A DNA stretch of 39,493 nt from a virus: positions 1-39,493 of the IMG/VR virus record IMGVR_UViG_3300032236_000382. One strand, given 5' to 3'. This document shows, piece after piece, positions 5,636 through 13,010 of this stretch. Position numbers and translations under genes: made by a program. Position 1 is the first letter of the stretch. Every line of letters starts with the position of its first letter. A model generated the notes under the pieces. It was not told the DNA's origin. It saw nothing but the letters and a program-made list of their open reading frames with translations, and ran no database searches.

Positions 5636-7264
5636 ATGACAGTTAATACAGTTGAACTGATTAGCCCAGCTAATGAATCAGTTCAACAAACGCTTGACAA
5701 TATTAAGACGTTTATTATTCGTCGTGTTATTAACGACGTTAGTGAACTTAGTAACTATTGGGATAGCTTACCAATAGAAAGCAAGAACTATCTTATCAAT
5801 GCGTGGAATACATTGGATGCTAAATATGCAGGCATTGGTACATGTCAATCACGCTTCAGTTGTTATGGTTCTAATTCCCCTAAGTATCTATACAACTATA
5901 CAATGCAATCACCAAAGTCTGATTATGAACCAAGTGTTCTTGAGAACTCTTGTCATCAATGTATTGCTTCTACCTTTACAACAATGCACAATGATGAATT
6001 GTTTATAAGGTTATGGGATGGTTTAAACAAAGACATAATGCCATCTGTTTTGTTTGTACATCCTGAACGTACACAATGTTCATGTTCATATCCTATTCCA
6101 TTAGCAGAAGATATCATGCCAAGTAATCATCGGCATGAATCATTATGGATTGCTGTTCAAGCAATACATGATGAGGATAATGAAGAAGAACAAGAGATAG
6201 TACACAGTATGTGTAGCTTTGAATGTTCATCATGTAATAAAATAATGGATAGAAATAATATCAATCGTAATCGTGCTGATGATTGTGACTATTGTGAATC
6301 ATGTTGGGAAAACATGGACACATATTATTGTGAACGCTGTGAGGAATACTCAACAGATGAAACAATATGGTCTGATGTACGTAATCGTGACTTGTGTTCG
6401 TCATGTTATGATGACACAATTGAATGTGATTATTGTGAAGATAATTACTATGAAGAAGATGGTCATGAGTGTGATGAATATACACCTATGATTCGTAACT
6501 ACTCATACAAACCTACTCCTATATTTTGGCCTCATCATGATAGTAAGTTCTACTATCTAGGCATTGAACTTGAAGTAGAATCTAAGAACGCTAAGCGCAG
6601 TGATGCTGCTGCATATGTTAGTGAGTTCTTAAGTGAGCATGCCTATCTTAAAGAAGATGGTTCACTTGAGAATGGCTTTGAGATTGTTACTCATCCTCAT
6701 ACTCTTGATGCATATCATCAACTTGACTGGTCATTCTTAGACAAGCTTAAGTCTATGGGTGTGCGTTCATGGAATACATCTACATGTGGATTGCATGTGC
6801 ATGTTGGCCGTGTTGCTTTTGATATGGCTAGCTATCCTGAATCAGAAAAACATTTGATTCGATTCACTAAGTTTATCTATGATAACGAGCAGCAAGTTAC
6901 ACGCATTGCTGGTCGTACTAGTAACTATGCTGGCTTCAATGATAAGGGAAAAGTTATTCCTAAAATCAAACACAATCGTCAGTCTAATGACCGGTACTCA
7001 GCAGTTAATATCTATCCTGAATACACAGTTGAGATTCGTGTATTCAAAGGTTCGCTACGTAAAGAGCGAGTCTTATCTGGTATCGAGTTTGTTCATGCTG
7101 CGGTTGAGTTTACCCGTGACATGAAGATTGTGCCTAAGCAAATCCCATTCTCTTGGGCACGATTCATTACGTATGTAACTAACAATCAAGAAACATATCC
7201 CAACTTGTTCATCATCTTGAACGAGACATTCGCACGAGACTATAACGGAAACGAGGAATCCTAA
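5636..7264 (+). CDS. Amidoligase (GS-like COOH-NH2 ligase) with N-terminal Cys-rich domain
   Basis: 542 aa, good AGAAAGGGAAAGAG Shine-Dalgarno region. Residues about 190-280 contain repeated CxxC units (C197/C200, C217/C220, C232/C235, C254/C257, C264/C267), indicating several zinc knuckles. Residues 305-500 match the amidoligase_2 pattern of glutamine-synthetase-like ligases: YLGIELEVE (Glu311, Glu313), DGSLENGFEIVTHP (341-354), CGLHVHVG (384-391), and Asn458 with TVEIRVFKGS (464-473). Such enzymes use ATP to join a carboxyl to an amine, forming amide or isopeptide bonds. The next gene encodes a glutamine amidotransferase that can supply ammonia. The target is unknown; peptidoglycan peptides or a host protein are candidates. 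The gene is very AT-rich compared with the leader. Confidence 0.85.
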   Translation: MTVNTVELISPANESVQQTLDNIKTFIIRRVINDVSELSNYWDSLPIESKNYLINAWNTLDAKYAGIGTCQSRFSCYGSNSPKYLYNYTMQSPKSDYEPSVLENSCHQCIASTFTTMHNDELFIRLWDGLNKDIMPSVLFVHPERTQCSCSYPIPLAEDIMPSNHRHESLWIAVQAIHDEDNEEEQEIVHSMCSFECSSCNKIMDRNNINRNRADDCDYCESCWENMDTYYCERCEEYSTDETIWSDVRNRDLCSSCYDDTIECDYCEDNYYEEDGHECDEYTPMIRNYSYKPTPIFWPHHDSKFYYLGIELEVESKNAKRSDAAAYVSEFLSEHAYLKEDGSLENGFEIVTHPHTLDAYHQLDWSFLDKLKSMGVRSWNTSTCGLHVHVGRVAFDMASYPESEKHLIRFTKFIYDNEQQVTRIAGRTSNYAGFNDKGKVIPKIKHNRQSNDRYSAVNIYPEYTVEIRVFKGSLRKERVLSGIEFVHAAVEFTRDMKIVPKQIPFSWARFITYVTNNQETYPNLFIILNETFARDYNGNEES

Positions 7265-8118
7265 TGTGTATGTTATGTGTAATACCACCCAACATTGTTC
7301 CATCTATTGACAAGCTGGAGAACTCAGCTCTCAATAATCCTCATGGCTTTGGCTTTGCCATTGCTGTGCCTAGTGAGCAGCGTATTATTTGCGAGCGCAC
7401 TATGGATGCTGATGAATCTATCAATAGATTCTTAGCATTACGTACTCAGTATCCAGAAGGCTATGCTATTTGGCATGCTCGCTATGCTACGCATGGTGCA
7501 AAGAATGTTAACAACTGCCATCCGTTTGTAGTAGGTGGTGACCAGCGTACATATCTAGCACACAATGGTATGCTTGATGTAAGCATTCCACATGCTGATG
7601 ACCGCAGTGATACTCGTATCTTTGCAGAGGAATTGTTACCAGCATTAGGTGGCGTTGCCTCATTGGATAATGACTGGGTCTTTGATATGCTTGAAGACTA
7701 TACCGCCGGTTCAAAGGTAGCTGTGCTTACTGTTGACCCTGCTGCTAAGCACCCATTATATCTACTCAATAGTAAGTCTGGTTGGGAAGATACTTCCGGT
7801 GTATGGTGGTCTAACCATACCTGCTATTTAGACTCATGGTCTACAGCATACCGTAAACCTTATGCTGATAGTTACCTTGATGATGAAGATAAATGGTGGA
7901 CACAACAAGACTCTAAATCTAAGAAACTTGACACGGATGAAGGATACATTTGTGTCAACCCAAAGTGTAATGCTATACTAGACATCTCCGAGATTGAACA
8001 AGGCGATGGTGTCTGTATATTCTGTGGTTACTGCATGGATTGTGAGCAAGGCTATGACTCATGCATGTGCTACATGCCACCAACACGTAAGACTACTGAT
8101 GCTTGGAGTCTATCATGA
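7264..8118 (+). CDS. Class II glutamine amidotransferase with C-terminal zinc ribbon
   Basis: 284 aa; the ATG shares a base with the amidoligase stop (TAATG), so the two are coupled. Cys2 directly after Met is the N-terminal nucleophile of class II amidotransferases. NPHGFGFA (25-32), HARYATHG (71-78), NNCHPF (83-88) and AHNG (99-102) are the substrate-binding and oxyanion motifs of this Ntn fold (family knowledge). It hydrolyses glutamine and should pass ammonia to the partner amidoligase. The C-terminal 60 residues carry several Cys pairs (CVNPKC, CIFCGYCMDC, CMC), a zinc-binding tail echoing the Cys-rich part of the amidoligase; the two may dock through these. Confidence 0.85.
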   Translation: MCMLCVIPPNIVPSIDKLENSALNNPHGFGFAIAVPSEQRIICERTMDADESINRFLALRTQYPEGYAIWHARYATHGAKNVNNCHPFVVGGDQRTYLAHNGMLDVSIPHADDRSDTRIFAEELLPALGGVASLDNDWVFDMLEDYTAGSKVAVLTVDPAAKHPLYLLNSKSGWEDTSGVWWSNHTCYLDSWSTAYRKPYADSYLDDEDKWWTQQDSKSKKLDTDEGYICVNPKCNAILDISEIEQGDGVCIFCGYCMDCEQGYDSCMCYMPPTRKTTDAWSLS

Positions 8119-8273
8119 ATCAATACATTATGATACTGTATAAAGAAGATGGCAACGTCAATGTATATGGACCCTTTGATACAGCTGACAGTGCTCAGTT
8201 GTGGACGCATAACTTTTCAGGAAGAAAGGTAAGCATTGACGCACTCATCAAGCCCACACATAATGCCGACTAA
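8115..8273 (+). CDS. Small hypothetical protein
   Basis: 52 aa starting in an ATGA overlap with the amidotransferase stop. The start is MNQYIMILYKEDGNVNVYGPFDT, followed by a helix and SGRKVSIDALIKP; it looks like a small beta-alpha-beta domain of the kind found in many phages next to unrelated genes. No function can be assigned. It overlaps the following mini-gene by 11 nt. Confidence 0.65.
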   Translation: MNQYIMILYKEDGNVNVYGPFDTADSAQLWTHNFSGRKVSIDALIKPTHNAD

Positions 8274-8391
8274 ATACTTAGCAACCCAGTGTGCATCCTG
8301 TTACAAGGAAATACTGGTAGCACAATCAGATGAGTCTACCAACTATTACTGCGTGTCGTGCGCGTGGAATAGACTGGGCAAGGTAGACTAA
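8263..8391 (+). CDS. Small zinc-finger protein
   Basis: 42 aa in a different frame, overlapping the previous gene by 11 nt. Two pairs, CASC and CVSC, separated by about 20 residues, form one probable zinc ribbon. It closes the amidoligase cluster before an intergenic hairpin. Function unknown. Confidence 0.6.
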   Translation: MPTKYLATQCASCYKEILVAQSDESTNYYCVSCAWNRLGKVD

Positions 8392-8402
8392 TCTAACGTG
8401 GT

Positions 8403-8442
8403 CAAGCGGGGTAGACTTTGACCTCTTTCACTATCCCGCTTG
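8403..8442 (+). promoter_or_regulatory. Long stem-loop before the nuclease gene
   Basis: CAAGCGGGGTAG (8403-8414) pairs with CTATCCCGCTTG (8431-8442), 12 bp with one G-U pair, 16-base loop. It lies between the zinc-finger gene and the strong AAAGGAGG ribosome-binding site at 8453-8460. No T-run follows. It could be a processing site that separates the amidoligase and replication parts of the early transcript. Confidence 0.5.
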
Positions 8443-8463
8443 GCTACACTACAAAGGAGGAAC

Positions 8464-9231
8464 ATGGAAATAGAACGCGATAGATACGGCAGACCATTGG
8501 TCATACCACCTGATGGTGGTAAAGCTGTACCGTATACCCGTACCACTACAGTTGCTGGCTCACTTGATGATGGGACTGCGCTGATTGCATGGAAAATGCG
8601 AATGGCATGCATAGGATTATCACAACGCCCAGACCTGCTACTTGCTGTAGCTGCTACAGATAAAGACAATACTAAAGAATTGAATGCGTTAGTTGAAGAT
8701 GCAATGGAGGCAGCCGGTGCTAACTCTGCTGCCCGTATTGGTTCAGCAGTGCATGCACTAACAGAAGTACTAGACCGAGGCGAAGAGCTCGGGGTAGTAC
8801 CAGACCTATACTTGGCAGACCTTAAGGCTTATGCTGATGCGACTGCTAAGTTTAAGAACGTATGGATGGAACAGTTCTGTGTGCTTGATGAGTACAAAAT
8901 TGCTGGTACACCAGACCGTATCGTTGAGTACAACGGTGAGTTGTACATCTCAGACTTAAAAACAGGTTCACTTCACCCTACTAGTGTGGCTATGCAACTT
9001 AGTGTGTACGCACACGCCGCCCCGTATGACCCTGCTACGGGACAGCGTAGCAATTGGGGTAAGGTTAACCAAGAGAAAGCAATAGTTGTCCACCTTCCTG
9101 CTGGTAAAGCACAATGCACATTGCACTGGGTTGATATCAAAGAAGGTTGGCAGGGAATACAAATAGCAATGCAAGCAAGAAAATGGCGAGACCAAAAGGG
9201 TCTCATCATTCCATTCGATAAGGAGGCATGA
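8464..9231 (+). CDS. PD-(D/E)XK (RecB/Cas4-like) nuclease
   Basis: 255 aa from the ATG at 8464, 3-4 nt after AAAGGAGG. The core shows an N-terminal helix with His (AARIGSAVHALTEVLDRG), then GTPDRIVEYNGELYISDLKTG: the Asp of PDR and the D-x-K of SDLKTG are the metal-binding residues of the PD-(D/E)XK fold, followed by the QLSVYAHA helix typical of RecB/AddB-type nucleases. In actinophages this family is usually annotated as Cas4/RecB-like exonuclease next to DNA replication genes (family knowledge). Probable role: end processing for recombination-dependent replication. It is the first gene of a tightly packed replication run. Confidence 0.85.
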   Translation: MEIERDRYGRPLVIPPDGGKAVPYTRTTTVAGSLDDGTALIAWKMRMACIGLSQRPDLLLAVAATDKDNTKELNALVEDAMEAAGANSAARIGSAVHALTEVLDRGEELGVVPDLYLADLKAYADATAKFKNVWMEQFCVLDEYKIAGTPDRIVEYNGELYISDLKTGSLHPTSVAMQLSVYAHAAPYDPATGQRSNWGKVNQEKAIVVHLPAGKAQCTLHWVDIKEGWQGIQIAMQARKWRDQKGLIIPFDKEA

Positions 9232-9671
9232 TGGCTAGCACAGAAGCTCCCATCAGTATCACCGTCAAGACTGCGGCTGGCTCTCTCGTAACAGTACGAG
9301 CAGAGACAGGTGCAGAGTTAGACCAGACCATCGCACTTAGTCTTGAATCCATCAAGGCTGCGACACAAGAACTAGAGACAGCCATCAAGGGTGGCTCTGG
9401 TTTCAATGCAGCAGTAACTAATGTTGCTGCACAATTCCCGGGTGCACAAGTAGTATCCGAGACACCACCTTTTAATGAAGCCCCTATTGGTGGGGGGCGC
9501 ACATGTCCACATGGAAAGATGACAGCACTTCAAGGTCCGTCTAAACAAGGCGGTATCTACAAGGGTTACTTCTGTCCATCACCACAAGGGGATGTAACTA
9601 AGTGTAAGACTGTGTATGTTAACGAGCGCAGTCCTGAATGGAATACATTTATTCCTGACCGCGTGAAGTAA
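9231..9671 (+). CDS. Hypothetical protein with C-terminal metal-binding motif
   Basis: 146 aa; two ATGs (9228, 9231) follow AAGGAGG, and the second has the better spacing. The N-terminal 90 residues look like a small alpha/beta domain (ISITVKTAAGSLVTVRAE, then a helix). The C-terminal part carries TCPHGKMTALQ, GYFCPSP and KCKTVYV, a Cys/His set able to bind one zinc ion. It is sandwiched between the nuclease and the helicase-like ATPase, so a single-strand-DNA or replisome accessory is likely by context; a precise function is not recognised. The stop shares a base with the next ATG (TAATG). Confidence 0.7.
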   Translation: MASTEAPISITVKTAAGSLVTVRAETGAELDQTIALSLESIKAATQELETAIKGGSGFNAAVTNVAAQFPGAQVVSETPPFNEAPIGGGRTCPHGKMTALQGPSKQGGIYKGYFCPSPQGDVTKCKTVYVNERSPEWNTFIPDRVK

Positions 9672-10492
9672 TGAAAACATTACGGCGTAGTATTCGCAAG
9701 AGTGAAGTAGGCGGGGAGCCATTAGCCCCGCCTTTTCAGTCGTTCGCAAGAGCGGGTATCATACTCCGTCGTGCTGAAGTAACAGTGATTGCTGGTACTC
9801 CGGGGGCTGGTAAGTCCTCGGTTGCTTTGCATATAGCGGCAAGGCTTAAGCAACCTACACTGTACTTCAGTGCAGATACCAATGCTCATACTATGGCTAT
9901 GCGATTGATAGCCATGTCAGGACGAATGACTCAACAGGCAGCAGAGGATTTAATGCGACGCTCTCCAGATAGAGCAGAGAATATTCTCTCGTCTCAGAGT
10001 CATTTGTACTGGTCGTTTGAACCTAGTCCTACACTCAAAGACTTAGACGATGAGGTAGCTGCGTTCGAAACTATGTGGGGTAGAAGCCCTACTCTTATTG
10101 TTGTAGACAACTTGATGGACATTGCAATGGATGGACATGAAGAGTTTGCTGGCATGAGAGCAGCAATGAAAGAACTGAAGTACCTAGCCCGTGATACCAA
10201 TGCATGTGTGCTAGTACTACACCATACTAAGGAAGGATACCAAGGACACCCGTGCCAACCACGCTCATCACTCCAAGGTATGGTGAATCAGATTCCTGCT
10301 ATGGTTCTTACAGTAGGACAGAAGATGTTACCGACAGGTAAAGACTTCTACTTATGTGTAGCACCAGTAAAGAATAGATACGGCAAGGCAGACCAAACAG
10401 GTGAGACTTATGTCGAGCTATCGTTTGACCCTGAGTCTATGTATCTTGAAGATGTAGTACGAGATATGTCACAGGAGATGATGCCGTTATAG
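9671..10492 (+). CDS. RecA/DnaB-like ATPase (replicative helicase-type)
   Basis: 273 aa. Walker A GTPGAGKSS (42-50), Walker B LIVVDNL (around 140), and VLVLHHTKEG further on, the layout of RecA-fold ATPases of the DnaB/RepA group. An SSLQG segment and the C-terminal KNRYGKADQTG finger also occur in phage hexameric helicases. It lacks the N-terminal primase-interacting domain of cellular DnaB and is much shorter, as is common in actinophages. Expected to unwind duplex DNA at the fork or load there. The neighbouring primase halves and nuclease support a replication role. Confidence 0.82.
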   Translation: MKTLRRSIRKSEVGGEPLAPPFQSFARAGIILRRAEVTVIAGTPGAGKSSVALHIAARLKQPTLYFSADTNAHTMAMRLIAMSGRMTQQAAEDLMRRSPDRAENILSSQSHLYWSFEPSPTLKDLDDEVAAFETMWGRSPTLIVVDNLMDIAMDGHEEFAGMRAAMKELKYLARDTNACVLVLHHTKEGYQGHPCQPRSSLQGMVNQIPAMVLTVGQKMLPTGKDFYLCVAPVKNRYGKADQTGETYVELSFDPESMYLEDVVRDMSQEMMPL

Positions 10493-10839
10493 GAAACAAT
10501 CCAGCCAAAGCAAAAGGTTCGCAAGCAGAACGTGATGTAGTCAAGTGGTTAAAGCAATGGTTCCCATATGCTGACCGCCGACTAGCAGGTGCCACCCTAG
10601 ATAAGGGTGACATCTCCGGCATACCGGGCGTAACAATAGAGATTAAGAACCACGCCAAGATGGACTTGAGCGGCTGGTTGGGTGAACTAGAAATTGAGAT
10701 GAAGAATGACAAGGCATGGACGGGCGTTGTAATACACAAGCGCAAAGGTCGAGGAGATGTAGGACAATGGTACGCATCTATGCCAGCTGATGTATGGATT
10801 CAACTACTATTGAAAGGGATGAACGGTGGACAAACATGA
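10489..10839 (+). CDS. Holliday-junction-resolvase-like protein without canonical start codon
   Basis: The frame is open from 10450 to the TGA at 10837-10839 and encodes a conserved-looking protein (KAKGSQAERDVVKWL, ADRRLAGATLDKGDISGIPG, TIEIKNHAKMDLSGWL, GVVIHKRKG), which fits the actinophage resolvase/endonuclease family: GDISGIPG and the E-x-K of IEIKN are the metal-binding core. No ATG, GTG or TTG occurs before the core. An AGGAG at 10473-10477 is 11 nt before an ATA (10489) and 8 nt before GTT (10486), so start at ATA is the best guess. Alternatives are a -1 frameshift from the helicase gene or a sequencing error. Role: cleavage of branched DNA before packaging. Confidence 0.65.
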   Translation: MGNNPAKAKGSQAERDVVKWLKQWFPYADRRLAGATLDKGDISGIPGVTIEIKNHAKMDLSGWLGELEIEMKNDKAWTGVVIHKRKGRGDVGQWYASMPADVWIQLLLKGMNGGQT

Positions 10840-11203
10840 CATTGCAGATTACCTCAACAGTATAGGAGCTAGGGTACCTAGTGCTGGACATGGGTGGCGC
10901 AAGATGCGCTGTCCATTCCATGATGATAGTACTGCTAGTGCAGCCGTGAACTTCGAAGCAAACCGCTTTAAGTGTCACGGTTGTGGTGTCTCTGGAGATA
11001 CCTATGATTTAATTAGACATGATAGAGGAGGCACATTAAGTGAGGCTGTCGAATACGCAAAGACAATTTCTACTTCGGGCGACACAACAGTACGCTTTAG
11101 CGTTGGGTCAGGCCGAGGAATATCTAGCAGGACGGGCTCTCTCGGTAGACGAAGCGGCCACGTTTCATCTGGGCTTGGTCGTCGAGCCGCTTCCGGGTCA
11201 TGA
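10826..11203 (+). CDS. DNA primase, CHC2-type zinc-binding part
   Basis: 125 aa, GTG at 10826, overlapping the end of the resolvase. Residues about 28-60 carry CPFH and FKCHGCG, the zinc site of DnaG-type primases that recognises the template, followed by SGDTYDLI, and a helix to about residue 80. The remaining 45 residues (TSGDTTVRFSVGSGRG...) are Ser/Arg/Gly-rich and encoded over the start of the next gene in another frame; they look like a by-product of the overlap or a basic tail. The catalytic TOPRIM part is in the following gene. Together they would make a two-chain primase. Confidence 0.78.
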   Translation: MDKHDIADYLNSIGARVPSAGHGWRKMRCPFHDDSTASAAVNFEANRFKCHGCGVSGDTYDLIRHDRGGTLSEAVEYAKTISTSGDTTVRFSVGSGRGISSRTGSLGRRSGHVSSGLGRRAASGS

Positions 11204-11672
11204 AGCATACCAAGGTAGGATTGCTATCCCGTACATTACACCGTCAGGTGTAGTAGACATTAGGTTTAGAAAGACTACCGAAGATGACAGGCCCAAGTAC
11301 ATGGGCATGCCCGGTGCTACTACTACTATGTTTAATACTAAGGCTTGCTTTGAAGCAAGCAAGTATATCTGTGTTACCGAAGGTGAGTTTGATTGCATCC
11401 TCATGTCGGTAAAGACTGAGCACCCTACGGTAGGAATACCGGGTGCTAATAACTGGAAGTCACACTATGCCAAGATACTAGATGACTATGATAACGTCAT
11501 TGTTTTAGCTGATGGAGACAAAGCCGGTGCTGACTTTGGTAAACAAGTAGTTCGTGAACTACCTAATGCCAATGTAATACCAATGCCAGAGGGAGAGGAT
11601 GTCAACAGTGTCATTCTCAAGTATGGAAAGGAATGGATAGATGAGCGAGTCAGAGATTGTATTGCCTCTTGA
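11040..11672 (+). CDS. DNA primase, TOPRIM catalytic part
   Basis: 210 aa from a GTG at 11040 that has a near-perfect AGAGGAGG sequence 8 nt upstream, inside the zinc-finger gene; overlap 164 nt, +1 frame. After an N-terminal helical stretch with AEEYLAGRALSVDEA, residues about 60-80 (GRIAIPYITPSG) and CVTEGEFDCI (TOPRIM Glu) and VLADGDKAG (TOPRIM DxD-like Asp pair) are the catalytic motifs of DnaG-like primases (family knowledge). PMPEGEDVNSV matches the usual C-terminal segment. It synthesises RNA primers for fork replication with the zinc protein. The strong internal ribosome-binding site argues against a simple frameshift error. Confidence 0.82.
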   Translation: MRLSNTQRQFLLRATQQYALALGQAEEYLAGRALSVDEAATFHLGLVVEPLPGHEAYQGRIAIPYITPSGVVDIRFRKTTEDDRPKYMGMPGATTTMFNTKACFEASKYICVTEGEFDCILMSVKTEHPTVGIPGANNWKSHYAKILDDYDNVIVLADGDKAGADFGKQVVRELPNANVIPMPEGEDVNSVILKYGKEWIDERVRDCIAS

Positions 11673-11949
11673 CGAAACGATATGGGATTATGTGGACAAC
11701 ATGGAGGGTTCTATTGGTATCCACATCTCAGAGACCAAGGTATTAGATTTACTGGGTGCTCTCTATGATATCTATGAAGTCAATAAAACAAATCAATCCG
11801 AAGGTCAGGAACTTATTATTGGGCTTACTGCTCTACTTGTTGCTGCGCCTTTGGACCAAGCGGACAAGGTCTGGGAAGAACTCTCAGTCCGAGAAAGCAT
11901 GAAGAACTTTGAACTGCAGGTAAAGGATGTACTAGATGGAGCAGAATAA
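11641..11949 (+). CDS. Hypothetical acidic helical protein
   Basis: 102 aa, ATG at 11641 inside the end of the primase gene (32 nt overlap). All-helical composition and strong acidity (pockets such as NMEGSIGIHISETKVLDLLGAL and LDQADKVWEEL). No motif recognised. Its end overlaps the next start by 14 nt. By position it could be a replisome modulator, but nothing in the sequence shows this. Confidence 0.65.
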   Translation: MSESEIVLPLDETIWDYVDNMEGSIGIHISETKVLDLLGALYDIYEVNKTNQSEGQELIIGLTALLVAAPLDQADKVWEELSVRESMKNFELQVKDVLDGAE

Positions 11950-12388
11950 CCTAGCCAAATTGGAGCGTAACGTAGATGAAATCCTTGCCGAACTCAAGTC
12001 AATCTTACTTAAGAAGCAGCAAGACTACGGTCCGCTTAACATCTCACTCGCACCCGGAGGGCCTTTCAATGGTCTACGAGTACGAATGTACGACAAGCTT
12101 GCACGATTCAGTAACCTTGTTGACAACAACAACGACACGCCGAACTATGAAAGTTTGGAAGATACATTCATTGACCTTGCAAACTATGCCATAATAGGCA
12201 TACTAGTCCATAACGGACAGTGGGAAGGCGTGCCTTCTCAGTACGCAAGGAGACAAATGAATGGCGCGTCAAAGAATACTAATCCTGAGCGACCTGCAAA
12301 TTCCGTACCACGACCCTACGGCAATCAAAGGAGTCCTGAAACTTATACGGGAAATACGCCCAACCCAATTGTGGTGCGTTGGCGATGA
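11936..12388 (+). CDS. MazG-like / DUF1599-type protein
   Basis: 150 aa, ATG at 11936 with AAAGGA upstream. Residues about 20-100 (KKQQDYGPLNIS, GLRVRMYDKLARF, YESLEDTFIDLANYAIIGIL) match the all-alpha DUF1599/MazG-like fold, where the E..D..D acidic residues bind magnesium and the enzyme hydrolyses nucleotides or supports nucleotide modification (family knowledge). The last 40 residues (RRQMNGASKNTNPERP...) are Pro/Asn-rich, of low complexity, and overlap the next gene by 128 nt, so the folded domain probably ends near residue 105. Likely role: nucleotide-pool control in infected cells. Confidence 0.75.
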   Translation: MEQNNLAKLERNVDEILAELKSILLKKQQDYGPLNISLAPGGPFNGLRVRMYDKLARFSNLVDNNNDTPNYESLEDTFIDLANYAIIGILVHNGQWEGVPSQYARRQMNGASKNTNPERPANSVPRPYGNQRSPETYTGNTPNPIVVRWR

Positions 12389-13010
12389 ACTAGATGCTCC
12401 TGAGCCTAGTCGATGGAACAAAGGGATGGAAGGCGAGTATGAACAGACACTCCAAGATTCCATTGACTGGACTCATGACATCATGGCTGACTTTCGTGCA
12501 GCCCTAGGAAAAAACAAACCTTTTATTATTCAAAGGTCTAATCATACAGACCGAGTGGAAACTTACATTCGTAAGTATGCCCCAGCATTCGCACCCCTTC
12601 GCAGTCTGAAGGTGGAGAATCTGCTGGGGTATTCTGATTTAGGAATCACTTACCTTCATAAGATGAAGGAGATTGTGCCGGGCTGGGTTATGGCACACGG
12701 TGATGAAGGACGCATGTCTGGTGTGCCCGGTGCCACTGCACTTAAATTAGCACAACAAGTAGGCAAGTCCGTCGTGTGTGGTCACACTCATAGACTTGGA
12801 TTGCAACACCACACCACAGGCCTTAATGGAAAGACCAGCACCTTGTACGGCCTAGAGGTAGGTCATATGATGGACATGAAGCAAGCCAGCTACCTTACAT
12901 CTGGTGTTGCTAACTGGCAACAAGGCGTAGGTATGTTGGTAGAGAACAAGCAAGGACGCTTTGTTCCTTATACTGTACCTATTATCAATGGAGAGATTCA
13001 GTTACCGTGA
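12261..13010 (+). CDS. Calcineurin-like metallophosphoesterase
   Basis: 249 aa, ATG at 12261 with AAGGAG upstream, inside the 3' part of the MazG-like gene. The motif series of the family is present: SDLQIPYHD (Asp11; Gln13 replaces the usual His), VGDELD (Gly-Asp, with Asp45), a modified GNH box (QRSNHTDR, with Ser for Gly), AHGD, and GHTHR. Two metal ions are bound between these. Phage members act on phosphodiesters or nucleotides, but the substrate is not deducible. It forms part of the replication cluster between MazG-like and sigma-like proteins. Changes in the first and third motifs are found in other phage members and need not kill activity. Confidence 0.85.
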   Translation: MARQRILILSDLQIPYHDPTAIKGVLKLIREIRPTQLWCVGDELDAPEPSRWNKGMEGEYEQTLQDSIDWTHDIMADFRAALGKNKPFIIQRSNHTDRVETYIRKYAPAFAPLRSLKVENLLGYSDLGITYLHKMKEIVPGWVMAHGDEGRMSGVPGATALKLAQQVGKSVVCGHTHRLGLQHHTTGLNGKTSTLYGLEVGHMMDMKQASYLTSGVANWQQGVGMLVENKQGRFVPYTVPIINGEIQLP

